NCBI GenBank assembly: GCA_002309805.1
Contig: DBYJ01000055.1
Span: 62,001 to 126,000 of the forward strand
Source of the DNA: Bacteroidales bacterium UBA1189
GTDB taxonomy: Bacteria; Bacteroidota; Bacteroidia; Bacteroidales; Bacteroidaceae
Direction of reading: 5' to 3'
DNA: 64,000 nt
The stretch's first letter is position 1. The number at the start of each line of letters is the position of its first letter. The translations under genes and the position numbers were made by a program. Below, one piece after another: positions 8,762-16,309 of the stretch. The notes beneath the pieces were generated by a model. The model searched no databases, was not told the origin of the DNA, and worked only from the letters and a program-made list of their open reading frames with translations.

Positions 8762-8893
8762 TGGACGGACCCCAACGGCTTCCATCCCAACGAGCGCCAC
8801 AACCATATTTTTGATTTCGACGAGAAGATGGCGGGCGAATACATCGGCACATACACTAACAAATCCGGGTGCCGCGAGCAGCTGGTCATCACG
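8762..8893 (+). pseudogene. 3' fragment of an unidentified host-type gene
   Basis: A reading frame without a start begins right after a stop codon at 8759-8761 and reads WTDPNGFHPNERHNHIFD, then FDEKMAGEYIGTYTNK. Codon use is GC-rich like the core genes, then the sequence turns AT-rich and the frame ends at 8975-8977. I do not recognise the family. It looks like the tail of the gene that once followed the PPIase gene, cut by the rearrangement. Confidence 0.45.
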
Positions 8894-9006
8894 TTGATAC
8901 TAAAGAAGAAAAAGCACGCAGGAAAGAATCTTTGGTTGGGTAGGTACACGATATTATTTCGACAAACAACCGAATAATTTCGCCATAAATCGCCGAATAA
9001 AACTTT

Positions 9007-9098
9007 GCCAAATAGCCAAGCGTATTTAAGCCAAATAGCCAAACGCTATTAAGCCAAATAACCAAACAAAAATATGCCAAAAAACCAGGAAAGATAGA
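9007..9098. repeat. orphan four-copy direct repeat, 23-bp period
   Basis: GCCAAATAGCCAAGCG, GCCAAATAGCCAAACG, GCCAAATAACCAAACA and GCCAAAAAACCAGGAA start at 9007, 9030, 9053 and 9076, exactly 23 bp apart. No gene lies directly beside it on either strand, and no TAnnTTTG box was seen next to it. It resembles the arrays in front of the two ATPase genes and may be a leftover promoter region of a lost gene. Confidence 0.75.
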
Positions 9099-9459
9099 CA
9101 CAACAAAAATGAAGAAGCCATCATTTTAGATGCTTTAAACTGCTGTCGGACAATATGCGTACATGCGAACTGACGGTGTAATGGTTGTTCCTATCGGCTG
9201 TTTGAAGGATTAACAGCAAGTCTGATAAAGTGTGTTTTCACAACATTTTTTCACCTCAACAAGATAGTTTTTAGTCGAAAAAGCATTGAAATTGAAACAA
9301 AATTAGTATCTTTGTAGCAGAATCAAGGATGCAATCCATGGAAAAAAACGGTTGAAAGATTATTTACAAGACAAGTTTATCTATCTTCCTACAGAGGAAT
9401 AGTTGAAAAAAGATTGAACTGCAAAAAACTAATTTTGAACAACAAAACCATCTGGAATA
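9099..9459. other. non-coding AT-rich stretch before the defence island
   Basis: No convincing gene. It contains one promoter-like pair (9286-9314) and a short, interrupted frame at about 9350-9403 (LKDYLQDKFIYLPTEE) that could be a decayed N-terminus. Confidence 0.4.
9286..9314 (+). promoter_or_regulatory. likely promoter of the restriction-modification/TIR island
   Basis: TTG at 9286-9288, 18-bp spacer and -7 box TAtcTTTG at 9307-9314. It is the only good Bacteroidota-type promoter seen between the repeat debris and the island genes. Confidence 0.6.
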
Positions 9460-9609
9460 ATGTTAGCCATAAGCAAATTAAATATGAACGAAAAGAAACA
9501 TATCAAGAACAAGTATTGGTACTATACCGAGGTACTTGAAGTCCATGAGGCTTTGCAGAAAGCCAACGAGAGTATTAACAAATTAGGGCTTGTGCCTGTG
9601 AGTTTATAA
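9460..9609 (+). CDS. small hypothetical protein ahead of the restriction-modification genes
   Basis: 49 codons from ATG 9460, or 41 from the in-frame ATG at 9484 (MNEKKHIKNKYWYYTEVLEV). The stop lies 9 bp before the nuclease-methyltransferase start, so it would be the first gene of that transcript. The predicted protein is short, basic at the N-terminus and helical after that. No family is recognised. It could be a small regulator of the system or simply a leader reading frame. Confidence 0.4.
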   Translation: MLAISKLNMNEKKHIKNKYWYYTEVLEVHEALQKANESINKLGLVPVSL

Positions 9610-9618
9610 AATACAGTT

Positions 9619-11766
9619 ATGGAAGATATTTTAAAGAAAGGAATAGAAAAGGGACTTATAGCTTTAAACAACGAAGAGTCACGTATCACATATTATACAG
9701 TACCCCAATCTAAATCATACAAATACACAGACCCTGAAGAAAAAGTAAGAGCTGTTGTATTCTTACAGTTGATTTTTAAATACGGCTACCCCATCAATAG
9801 AATTCAACTTGAAGTTCAAGTACCTCGGCGAACTCCGAATGATTGGGCAGACATCGTGGTCTTTGATGATGACGAGTGCAAAAGCCCGTATATAGTCATT
9901 GAGTGCAAGCATAAAGATGTTACAGAGCAAGAGTTCACACAGGGCATAGAACAAGGTTTTGGCAATGCAAATTCTTTAAAGGCTCATTATTTATTGGTTA
10001 CCTCAGACATTAAAGAATTAGCATATAATGTAGCAGATTTCAAGCCATTAGAACGTGTTGCCAATAGGATTCCTCATATTCCACACTTTGGTCAGACAGA
10101 GATTGGTGTTGCCAGATACTATAAAGGAGGAGTTGATGAAGATGGGAATCCCCAAGAAGATATAAAAGTAATTCTTGAAGATGAACTAAAAAGAGTTTTT
10201 GGAAAGGCCCATCAAGCATTATGGGCTGGAGGAAAACGTGACCCTTCAGAAGCCTTCGATGAACTTGACAAGATTATCTTTTGCAAGATTCGGGATGAAC
10301 GCGCTTTAAGAAAGAAAGGAGAACCATATGACATGCAATTATTCAAAGGGGAAAAGCCTTCAAAATTGCTAGAACGCATAAAAGCCATATATAAAGAAGG
10401 AGAAAAGAAAGAACCAGAAGTCTTTAGTTCACCCATAAAATTAGATGAGAATGAGGCAACAACAATAGTAGAATTCCTTCAAGGAATTAATCTGCATAAA
10501 ACAGACTTGGATAGTAAAGGAAAAGCGTTTGAATCCTTTATAGGTTCTAATTTCCGCGGCGAGTTTGGTCAGTATTTTACTCCAAGGCCAATTGTGAAAT
10601 TTATAGTTGATGTACTCCCTATTACTAACAAAGATAGGGTATTAGATACTTCGTGCGGAAGCGGTGGATTCTTATTATATGCTCTTGATAAAATCCGCAA
10701 GCAAGCAGACAAGATGGCTGATGAAGGTTATTTTGAAAAAGATTCTAAAGAGCATTCCGATTATTGGCACAATTTTGCAGAGCAAAAGCTTTTTGGAATA
10801 GAAATCAGTGACAAGATTTCACGAACAGCCAAGATGAATATGATTATTCATGACGATGGACATACCAATATAATCAATTGTGACGGCCTGCTTGATATTG
10901 CAAACAAGGAACATAAAGATGGTGAAACGGAAGAAGAAAAAAATGCAATAGATGCATTTAATAAAAACACCATTGAAAGCAAAACTAAAAATAAAGAATT
11001 TAAACCAAATAGTTTTAAATACATCATAACGAATCCACCTTTTGGTTCTTCAGTTAAGGCAACAGAACATGCGTATATGAAGAACTATCGCATGAGTATA
11101 AAACAAACAGATTGGCTTGACAGCTTAATCACAGAAAAGCGTAGTTCGTCTGTTCGTGCTAACCAAAGTACAGAAGTCTTGTTTATTGAGCAATGCTGGA
11201 AATTCTTAGAACCTCATGGAATATTGGCCATTGTTATACCTGATTCCATTCTTACAAACAGTAGTATGCAATATGTGCGAACCGAAATAGAAGAAAAGTT
11301 CCGCATTATAGCTGTTGTTTCATTACCACAATTTGCATTTTCCGCAAATGACGCTAATGTAAAATCATCCATTCTATTTCTGCGGAAAAACACAACAGAA
11401 GAAACTGACAACATTATCAATACAAAGTTCTACATTCAATCTATTGTGTGGGAACAACCTACTGCAAAAAAGGAGATTAGAAAATTGCAAAGCGAATGCG
11501 AGGAAAAGATTCGTTTGCTTCCAAGGAATGATGTATACAAAGAAGAGAAAGCAAAGATTAACAGAGAATACAAAATTAGGATAGAGCAAGTTAAGGGTAT
11601 CATTCTAGATGCATATACGAAACAATGCCAAATCACATTACCAGATTATCCAATATTTATGGCTATTGCAGATAATATTGGCTATGATGCAACGGGAAGG
11701 CCGACAATGGCAAATGATTTGATAATGATCGGTGAAGAATTAAAGAAATTTATAGAGACCTTATGA
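9619..11766 (+). CDS. restriction nuclease-N6-adenine methyltransferase fusion (type I M-like / BcgI-like)
   Basis: 715 residues. The N-terminal HsdR-N/PD-(D/E)XK-type domain has WADIVVF (Asp78) and IVIECKHKD (Glu95, Lys97). The N6-adenine methyltransferase part starts with GQYFTPRPIV (about 318), then SAM motif I DTSCGSGGF (343-351) and catalytic motif IV NPPF (472-475). A coiled-coil-like, Lys/Glu-rich C-terminal region follows. It should methylate adenines in the site chosen by the downstream S subunit and may cut unmodified DNA itself. No helicase/translocase HsdR gene is present, so the layout matches type IIB (BcgI) enzymes better than classical type I. The stop overlaps the next start (ATGA), implying translational coupling. 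The DNA is AT-rich, unlike the core genes. Confidence 0.85.
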   Translation: MEDILKKGIEKGLIALNNEESRITYYTVPQSKSYKYTDPEEKVRAVVFLQLIFKYGYPINRIQLEVQVPRRTPNDWADIVVFDDDECKSPYIVIECKHKDVTEQEFTQGIEQGFGNANSLKAHYLLVTSDIKELAYNVADFKPLERVANRIPHIPHFGQTEIGVARYYKGGVDEDGNPQEDIKVILEDELKRVFGKAHQALWAGGKRDPSEAFDELDKIIFCKIRDERALRKKGEPYDMQLFKGEKPSKLLERIKAIYKEGEKKEPEVFSSPIKLDENEATTIVEFLQGINLHKTDLDSKGKAFESFIGSNFRGEFGQYFTPRPIVKFIVDVLPITNKDRVLDTSCGSGGFLLYALDKIRKQADKMADEGYFEKDSKEHSDYWHNFAEQKLFGIEISDKISRTAKMNMIIHDDGHTNIINCDGLLDIANKEHKDGETEEEKNAIDAFNKNTIESKTKNKEFKPNSFKYIITNPPFGSSVKATEHAYMKNYRMSIKQTDWLDSLITEKRSSSVRANQSTEVLFIEQCWKFLEPHGILAIVIPDSILTNSSMQYVRTEIEEKFRIIAVVSLPQFAFSANDANVKSSILFLRKNTTEETDNIINTKFYIQSIVWEQPTAKKEIRKLQSECEEKIRLLPRNDVYKEEKAKINREYKIRIEQVKGIILDAYTKQCQITLPDYPIFMAIADNIGYDATGRPTMANDLIMIGEELKKFIETL

Positions 11767-13214
11767 ATGTAAAGTATCAAGAGCCTGAGAATATCAACAA
11801 AAAGAAGGTATTTCTCATAAATAGGTCAAGAATAGAAGAGAGGCTAGATCCTAGTGTATATCAAGAATCTTTTAGATATGTTTCTAATATATATCCAAAT
11901 GTCAAGTTGTCAGAGATTGCATATATTAATCCTGATACATCATTCTCACAACTAACCGATGATGAATATATCTCTTTCATACCAATGGAAAATCTTAATG
12001 AGGTGTATGGAGAGGTAGAATCTAAAGATATTAAGTATGTAAGAGATACCATAGGATATACAAGATTTCAGGAAGGAGATTTACTATGGGCCAAAATAAC
12101 CCCATGCATGCAGAATGGTAAATCTGCAATCGCTTCTAATCTCATAAATGGTTTGGGATGTGGCTCAACTGAATTTCATATTATTAGAACCAAAGGCAAT
12201 GAAGTATTAATTGAATATATACATTATTTACTTCATTCAAGAAAAGTCTTAGAGTCTGCAAAAAACTATTTTGGTGGGGCAGCAGGACAACAACGCGTAT
12301 CAGCATCTTTCCTTAAAAACTTCTCCACACCACTTCCTCCAATCGATATTCAAAAGAAAATCATACAAATAATAGAAAATGCAAAAAAACAAAAGAAGGA
12401 GAAAGAACTATTAGTAGCTAAGAACATAGAAGGTATTGATGATTATTTACTTCATAAGTTAAATATTCAAGATACTATAAGCAATAAAAATGGACAACTC
12501 CTCAAAACAAAAGAAGAACAAGCGTTCTTCGTACACTATCGCGACATAGCAGAAAGTAGGCTTGATCCTATCTTTTATAACGCTAATATACAAAAGTTTA
12601 CCAATTGTGCTTATTCGGAGAGATTGTCAAATCTGGCTCTTTCATTTACTAATGGCTTCGCCGTTGGTAGGCAAGATCAAGTTGAAGCAGAAAACGGTAT
12701 ATTACAAATTCGTCCAACCAATATTGACAATAATGGACGTTTGAAATATGATAAGAATGTCTATGTCCCTGAAATGTCAGACATCCCATTTATAGAATCT
12801 GGCGTTGTTTTATTTAATAACACGAATAGCCAAGAATGGGTTGGAAAGACAACATATTTTGCTAATGAGGATAACATGAAGGTTTATACCTCAAACCATA
12901 TTACTGCTATTGATGTTGACAGAAGCAAGATTCTGCCAGAATATCTGTGTGCAATCCTGAATATGTATCAGCGACACAAAGTTTTCTATTCAATCTGCAC
13001 AAATTGGAATAACCAATCAGGTATAGGACTTGATTTGCTAAAGTCCCTTCATATTCCTTTGTTTACAAATGACAGAAAAGAGTCTTTGCGAAGACAGCAA
13101 GAAATAGTTGATAGAATAAATAGTATCTATCAAGAAGCAGATGAATGTATTTCATCAGCAGATTGCATAATGGCAGAAGCTAAGGCTAAAGTAGAATCAA
13201 TGATAATTGGATAA
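11763..13214 (+). CDS. restriction-modification specificity (S) subunit
   Basis: 483 residues with two target-recognition domains: about 40-200 (KLSEIAYINPD to LPPIDIQKKIIQII) and 275-460 (RLSNLALSFTNG to LKSLHIPLF). Each is followed by a helical spacer (KKQKKEKELL and the C-terminal RRQQEIVDRI). This is the HsdS plan, which reads a bipartite DNA site and docks the methylase. It overlaps the previous gene by 4 bp. Two intact domains argue for an active system. The target sequence cannot be predicted here. Confidence 0.88.
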   Translation: MNVKYQEPENINKKKVFLINRSRIEERLDPSVYQESFRYVSNIYPNVKLSEIAYINPDTSFSQLTDDEYISFIPMENLNEVYGEVESKDIKYVRDTIGYTRFQEGDLLWAKITPCMQNGKSAIASNLINGLGCGSTEFHIIRTKGNEVLIEYIHYLLHSRKVLESAKNYFGGAAGQQRVSASFLKNFSTPLPPIDIQKKIIQIIENAKKQKKEKELLVAKNIEGIDDYLLHKLNIQDTISNKNGQLLKTKEEQAFFVHYRDIAESRLDPIFYNANIQKFTNCAYSERLSNLALSFTNGFAVGRQDQVEAENGILQIRPTNIDNNGRLKYDKNVYVPEMSDIPFIESGVVLFNNTNSQEWVGKTTYFANEDNMKVYTSNHITAIDVDRSKILPEYLCAILNMYQRHKVFYSICTNWNNQSGIGLDLLKSLHIPLFTNDRKESLRRQQEIVDRINSIYQEADECISSADCIMAEAKAKVESMIIG

Positions 13215-13239
13215 ATTTTAATACCTAAGACGGATAATT

Positions 13240-14997
13240 ATGAAAATAAGGATACACAAAGAGTACAAATCAATCAAAGCTCCACAAGAGTTTGATTTAC
13301 CAGACTTTGTCATACTGACAGGGAAAAATGGTAGTGGAAAGAGCCACTTAATGGAGGCAATGAGTAAATATGAATATGCCATTGTCAGTGATGGAGAAAG
13401 AGAACTTCCTAAAGTCAAATATATTGGTTTTAATGGTCTCAATCCACAAGTGAACACAGATGGTGATTACCTTGATATAACAAATCAAAGAAAAGATGCA
13501 TGGAATCAATTGAATAATCAATTAACAGAATTGCGTTCTCGATTTGGAAATAATGTTCAACATTATATTAATATCGATGATTGGAGAAAGAAAATTCTTG
13601 GTTATTGGTATAAAATGGCTAATGGAAATATAGATGATTTGACAGAAGAATTTGTTTTTGAAAACTATGAAGTTTCATCAGATGAAATTTTTTCAAGTCA
13701 GTTCGCTTCTATATTCAAACTCTACCAAATTCGTTATGATGATAACAAATATTTTCAGTATAGAAACGATACAGCAGGAGAACGTAATAAGGTCTTGTCA
13801 GACGAAGAGTTCATAGCACTATATGGTCCTAAGCCATGGGAACTTATTAACGACATGCTTGAATTCGCTCAGCTACCATATCGGGTTAATCATCCAGAAG
13901 GGCACAGAGAAACGTCGTTTCATTTGTGCTTGACAGATATAAATACAGGCATTGAGATTCAAGTGAACGACCTTTCAACCGGTGAAAAGGTTTTAATGTC
14001 TCTTGCATTATCAATATATAATTCAAATGAAGAGAATGCGAGGCCTGACGTGTTGTTGTTGGATGAGCCGGATGCCCCATTACATCCTGAGTTTTCAAAG
14101 GTATTCATAACCGCAGTGGAGAATTCTATTGTAAAAGAGGCTGGCGTCAAAGTTATCATATCTACCCATTCACCAACAACTGTTGCTATTGCCCCAGAAG
14201 AAAGCCTTTATCGGATGAACAAAGTAACAAGCTGTCCTGAAAAGATAACAAAGCAGCAGGCTGTTAATATCTTGGTTCAAGATTTGGATAATGTCCGACT
14301 TTCTTTTGAAAATCGTAGGCAAGTTTTTGTTGAAAGCAAATACGACACGCAGTATTACAAAAGAATCTTTAGTATCATTTCACACAAATATATAATGCCC
14401 ACCTTCCCGCAGTTCCTTCCACCCAAAAGTGGAGACGGATCTAATTGTGATGAGGTAAGTGAAATTGTGAATGCTCTAAGGGGTTTTGGAAATGATTTAG
14501 TTTATGGCATAAAAGATTTTGACAACAAGAACTATAGTTCTCAATTCGTTTTAGTCCTTGGAGAAAACCATCGGTATGCCATTGATAATTATATATTTGA
14601 TCCAATTTATGTTGCATTTTTGCTAATAAGAGATAATGTTATTAAAACAGAGAATATAGGCTTGCCATCGTTCACCTATGTTGAACTATCCAAAATGAAT
14701 GATGACCAAATTCAATCACTAGCTAATTATGTTATAGATTCGCTTGGCCTATTATCAGCCAACGAAATTGAATATCAGACAATAGGAGGTAAATGCTATA
14801 AAATCACCCAAGAATATTGTACGATTCAAGGTCATGAATTGGAAAGTAAAATCTTGAATGAATGGCCGCAATTAAATTCCATAGCAAGAGGGGGAGGAGA
14901 TAATAAATTAAAAAATCATGTTTTAGATACTGTCTGCAAAGACTATCCCGTTTTTATATCCATGGACTTTGTCGATTTGTTTAACAAAATTGTTTAA
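13240..14997 (+). CDS. ABC-type AAA ATPase fused to a TOPRIM/DUF4435-like domain
   Basis: 585 residues. Walker A is GKNGSGKS (28-35), the ABC-like signature LSTGEK (245-250), Walker B VLLLDEPDAPLHP (271-283) and the switch His in ISTHSP (310). The C-terminal part has FVESKYDTQYY (Glu365), VYGIKDFDN (Asp426/Asp428) and YAIDNYIFDP, spaced like the acidic residues of TOPRIM/DUF4435 domains. Related single- or two-chain proteins are OLD nucleases and the AriA-AriB pair of PARIS. I infer a DNA- or phage-protein-sensing ATPase with a nuclease domain. It follows hsdS by 25 bp in the same direction, probably co-transcribed. A plain AAA_21 ATPase without nuclease activity remains possible. Confidence 0.75.
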   Translation: MKIRIHKEYKSIKAPQEFDLPDFVILTGKNGSGKSHLMEAMSKYEYAIVSDGERELPKVKYIGFNGLNPQVNTDGDYLDITNQRKDAWNQLNNQLTELRSRFGNNVQHYINIDDWRKKILGYWYKMANGNIDDLTEEFVFENYEVSSDEIFSSQFASIFKLYQIRYDDNKYFQYRNDTAGERNKVLSDEEFIALYGPKPWELINDMLEFAQLPYRVNHPEGHRETSFHLCLTDINTGIEIQVNDLSTGEKVLMSLALSIYNSNEENARPDVLLLDEPDAPLHPEFSKVFITAVENSIVKEAGVKVIISTHSPTTVAIAPEESLYRMNKVTSCPEKITKQQAVNILVQDLDNVRLSFENRRQVFVESKYDTQYYKRIFSIISHKYIMPTFPQFLPPKSGDGSNCDEVSEIVNALRGFGNDLVYGIKDFDNKNYSSQFVLVLGENHRYAIDNYIFDPIYVAFLLIRDNVIKTENIGLPSFTYVELSKMNDDQIQSLANYVIDSLGLLSANEIEYQTIGGKCYKITQEYCTIQGHELESKILNEWPQLNSIARGGGDNKLKNHVLDTVCKDYPVFISMDFVDLFNKIV

Positions 14998-15022
14998 TAA
15001 TAATCCTAAACTCAAATATATG

Positions 15023-15079
15023 GTTAATAGTTAACTCTCACGAGTTAGTGGGTAACTACAATATAGTTAGTGGGTAACT
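15023..15079 (+). repeat. three-copy phased repeat upstream of the TIR gene
   Basis: GTTAATAGTTAACT at 15023, GTTAGTGGGTAACT at 15044 and GTTAGTGGGTAACT at 15066: a 21/22-bp spacing, two helical turns. The array lies 17 bp before the start codon of the TIR-wHTH gene. The core AGTGGGTA is also in the repeat at 6975. It is a likely operator, perhaps bound by the C-terminal DNA-binding domain of the TIR protein itself (inference). Confidence 0.75.
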
Positions 15080-15096
15080 CAAAATAGCGATTAATA

Positions 15097-16152
15097 ATGA
15101 AAGAAATGAAACAAGATAATAATCAACTCAGGAATCTTATAGATTCAGCAAAATCTTTGCTGACAGAGTTTTATAAGACTATTAATTATAATACAGAAAT
15201 TGGGCCACGAACAAATAGACTCATAGAACTATCTAATCAGATTGCCAATATTGTGAAAAATGATAACCCTGAGATAGCAAACATATTGGTACAGGCGATA
15301 AAGAGTATTAATAATAGGCAAATCGTTCCAGTTGCCCCATATGGACAAATGGTAGAAAAGCACTTTATTAATGCATTTGCTTTTGGTAGTATTAGCAGTA
15401 CGATAAGGGTATTAGATGTTTTGTATTCTGAAGGTATGGAAAAAGAAAAGAGAGGTCGCAAAATATTTATCAGTCATTCTTCAAAAGATAAAAATGTAGT
15501 TTCAGAATTTTGCGACAGAATACTTGGCTTAGGAATAGGTCTTAACTCTGATGATATTTTTTGCACTTCCATTGAAGATATGAATGTTAAGAATGGAGAT
15601 GATATTCGGAAGCATATAAAAGAAAACATCTTGTCGGCAGACTTTTCATTCTTGCTGATTTCTAGTAATTATAAGAATAGCGAAATATGCCTTAATGAAA
15701 TGGGGGCAGTATGGGCTAACGATAATAATGTTAGATATTATTTGCTGCCTAACACTGATTTTAAGGAAATTGGATGGTTATGTGATACAAGGCAGGCTGA
15801 AAAACTGATAGACCATACAACCCTTGATAAAATATATAAAGAATTGACCGATTATTACAACATAGAGGGAAGATTTGATACATGGAGTAGACAGCGAGTG
15901 ATTTTTGTAAACAATATCACAAATGATATAGCTGAGAGGACTAATGGACGATCCATTATGATATCAGAAAGTATAGATGAGAAAATATTGACTTTTCTAA
16001 AATCTAATCCCAATCAATCCTCTCATGATTTGGCAACGTTGTTGGGTTTATCAATAAGAACTGCGAGTGATCATTTGAAACGATTGCAGGATTCTGGGAA
16101 AATAGAAGCTGTTGGAATCGCACATAATACGAGATGGAAGATAAGACCTTAG
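15097..16152 (+). CDS. TIR-domain protein with C-terminal winged-helix DNA-binding domain
   Basis: 351 residues in three parts. A helical N-terminal region spans 1-115. A TIR domain spans about 120-255, opening RKIFISHSSKD, continuing FSFLLISSNYKNSEICLNEMG with the probable catalytic Glu201. A winged-helix/MarR-like domain spans about 291-351 (SSHDLATLLGLSIRTASDHL). Bacterial TIR domains cleave NAD+ or make cyclic nucleotide signals in anti-phage systems such as Thoeris. A TIR protein that also carries a sequence-specific DNA-binding domain suggests either an autoregulated effector or a sensor of promoter occupancy. It lies 99 bp after the AAA-TOPRIM gene with its own repeat array, so it may have separate control. 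Confidence 0.8.
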   Translation: MKEMKQDNNQLRNLIDSAKSLLTEFYKTINYNTEIGPRTNRLIELSNQIANIVKNDNPEIANILVQAIKSINNRQIVPVAPYGQMVEKHFINAFAFGSISSTIRVLDVLYSEGMEKEKRGRKIFISHSSKDKNVVSEFCDRILGLGIGLNSDDIFCTSIEDMNVKNGDDIRKHIKENILSADFSFLLISSNYKNSEICLNEMGAVWANDNNVRYYLLPNTDFKEIGWLCDTRQAEKLIDHTTLDKIYKELTDYYNIEGRFDTWSRQRVIFVNNITNDIAERTNGRSIMISESIDEKILTFLKSNPNQSSHDLATLLGLSIRTASDHLKRLQDSGKIEAVGIAHNTRWKIRP

Positions 16153-16206
16153 GAACTCCTGCAATCATTTCGAAATAACAAATTACATTGATAAAGGATA
16201 TTAATT

Positions 16207-16302
16207 ATGGGCAAGACAGTAACTACATATTTGATAGACGGAGATCCGAAAGGGACTCAGTATGTATTCATCGAAAAAAAGATTTGCCCAATCATAAATT
16301 AA
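16207..16302 (+). pseudogene. truncated GIY-YIG nuclease-family start
   Basis: 31 codons (MGKTVTTYLIDGDPKGTQYV...) match the typical N-terminus of Bacteroidota GIY-YIG/DUF4357 proteins, then stop. The Fic gene starts 7 bp later. It is a remnant of a gene cut during island assembly, though it may still be translated as a leader. Confidence 0.6.
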
Positions 16303-16309
16303 AGGAAAC

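Noticed and set aside
13240..14997. PARIS system call
   Set aside because: The ATPase-TOPRIM plan is similar, but length and neighbours differ, and homology cannot be tested without a search.
15097..16152. Thoeris ThsB call
   Set aside because: No ThsA-like SIR2/NADase gene is near and ThsB has no winged helix.
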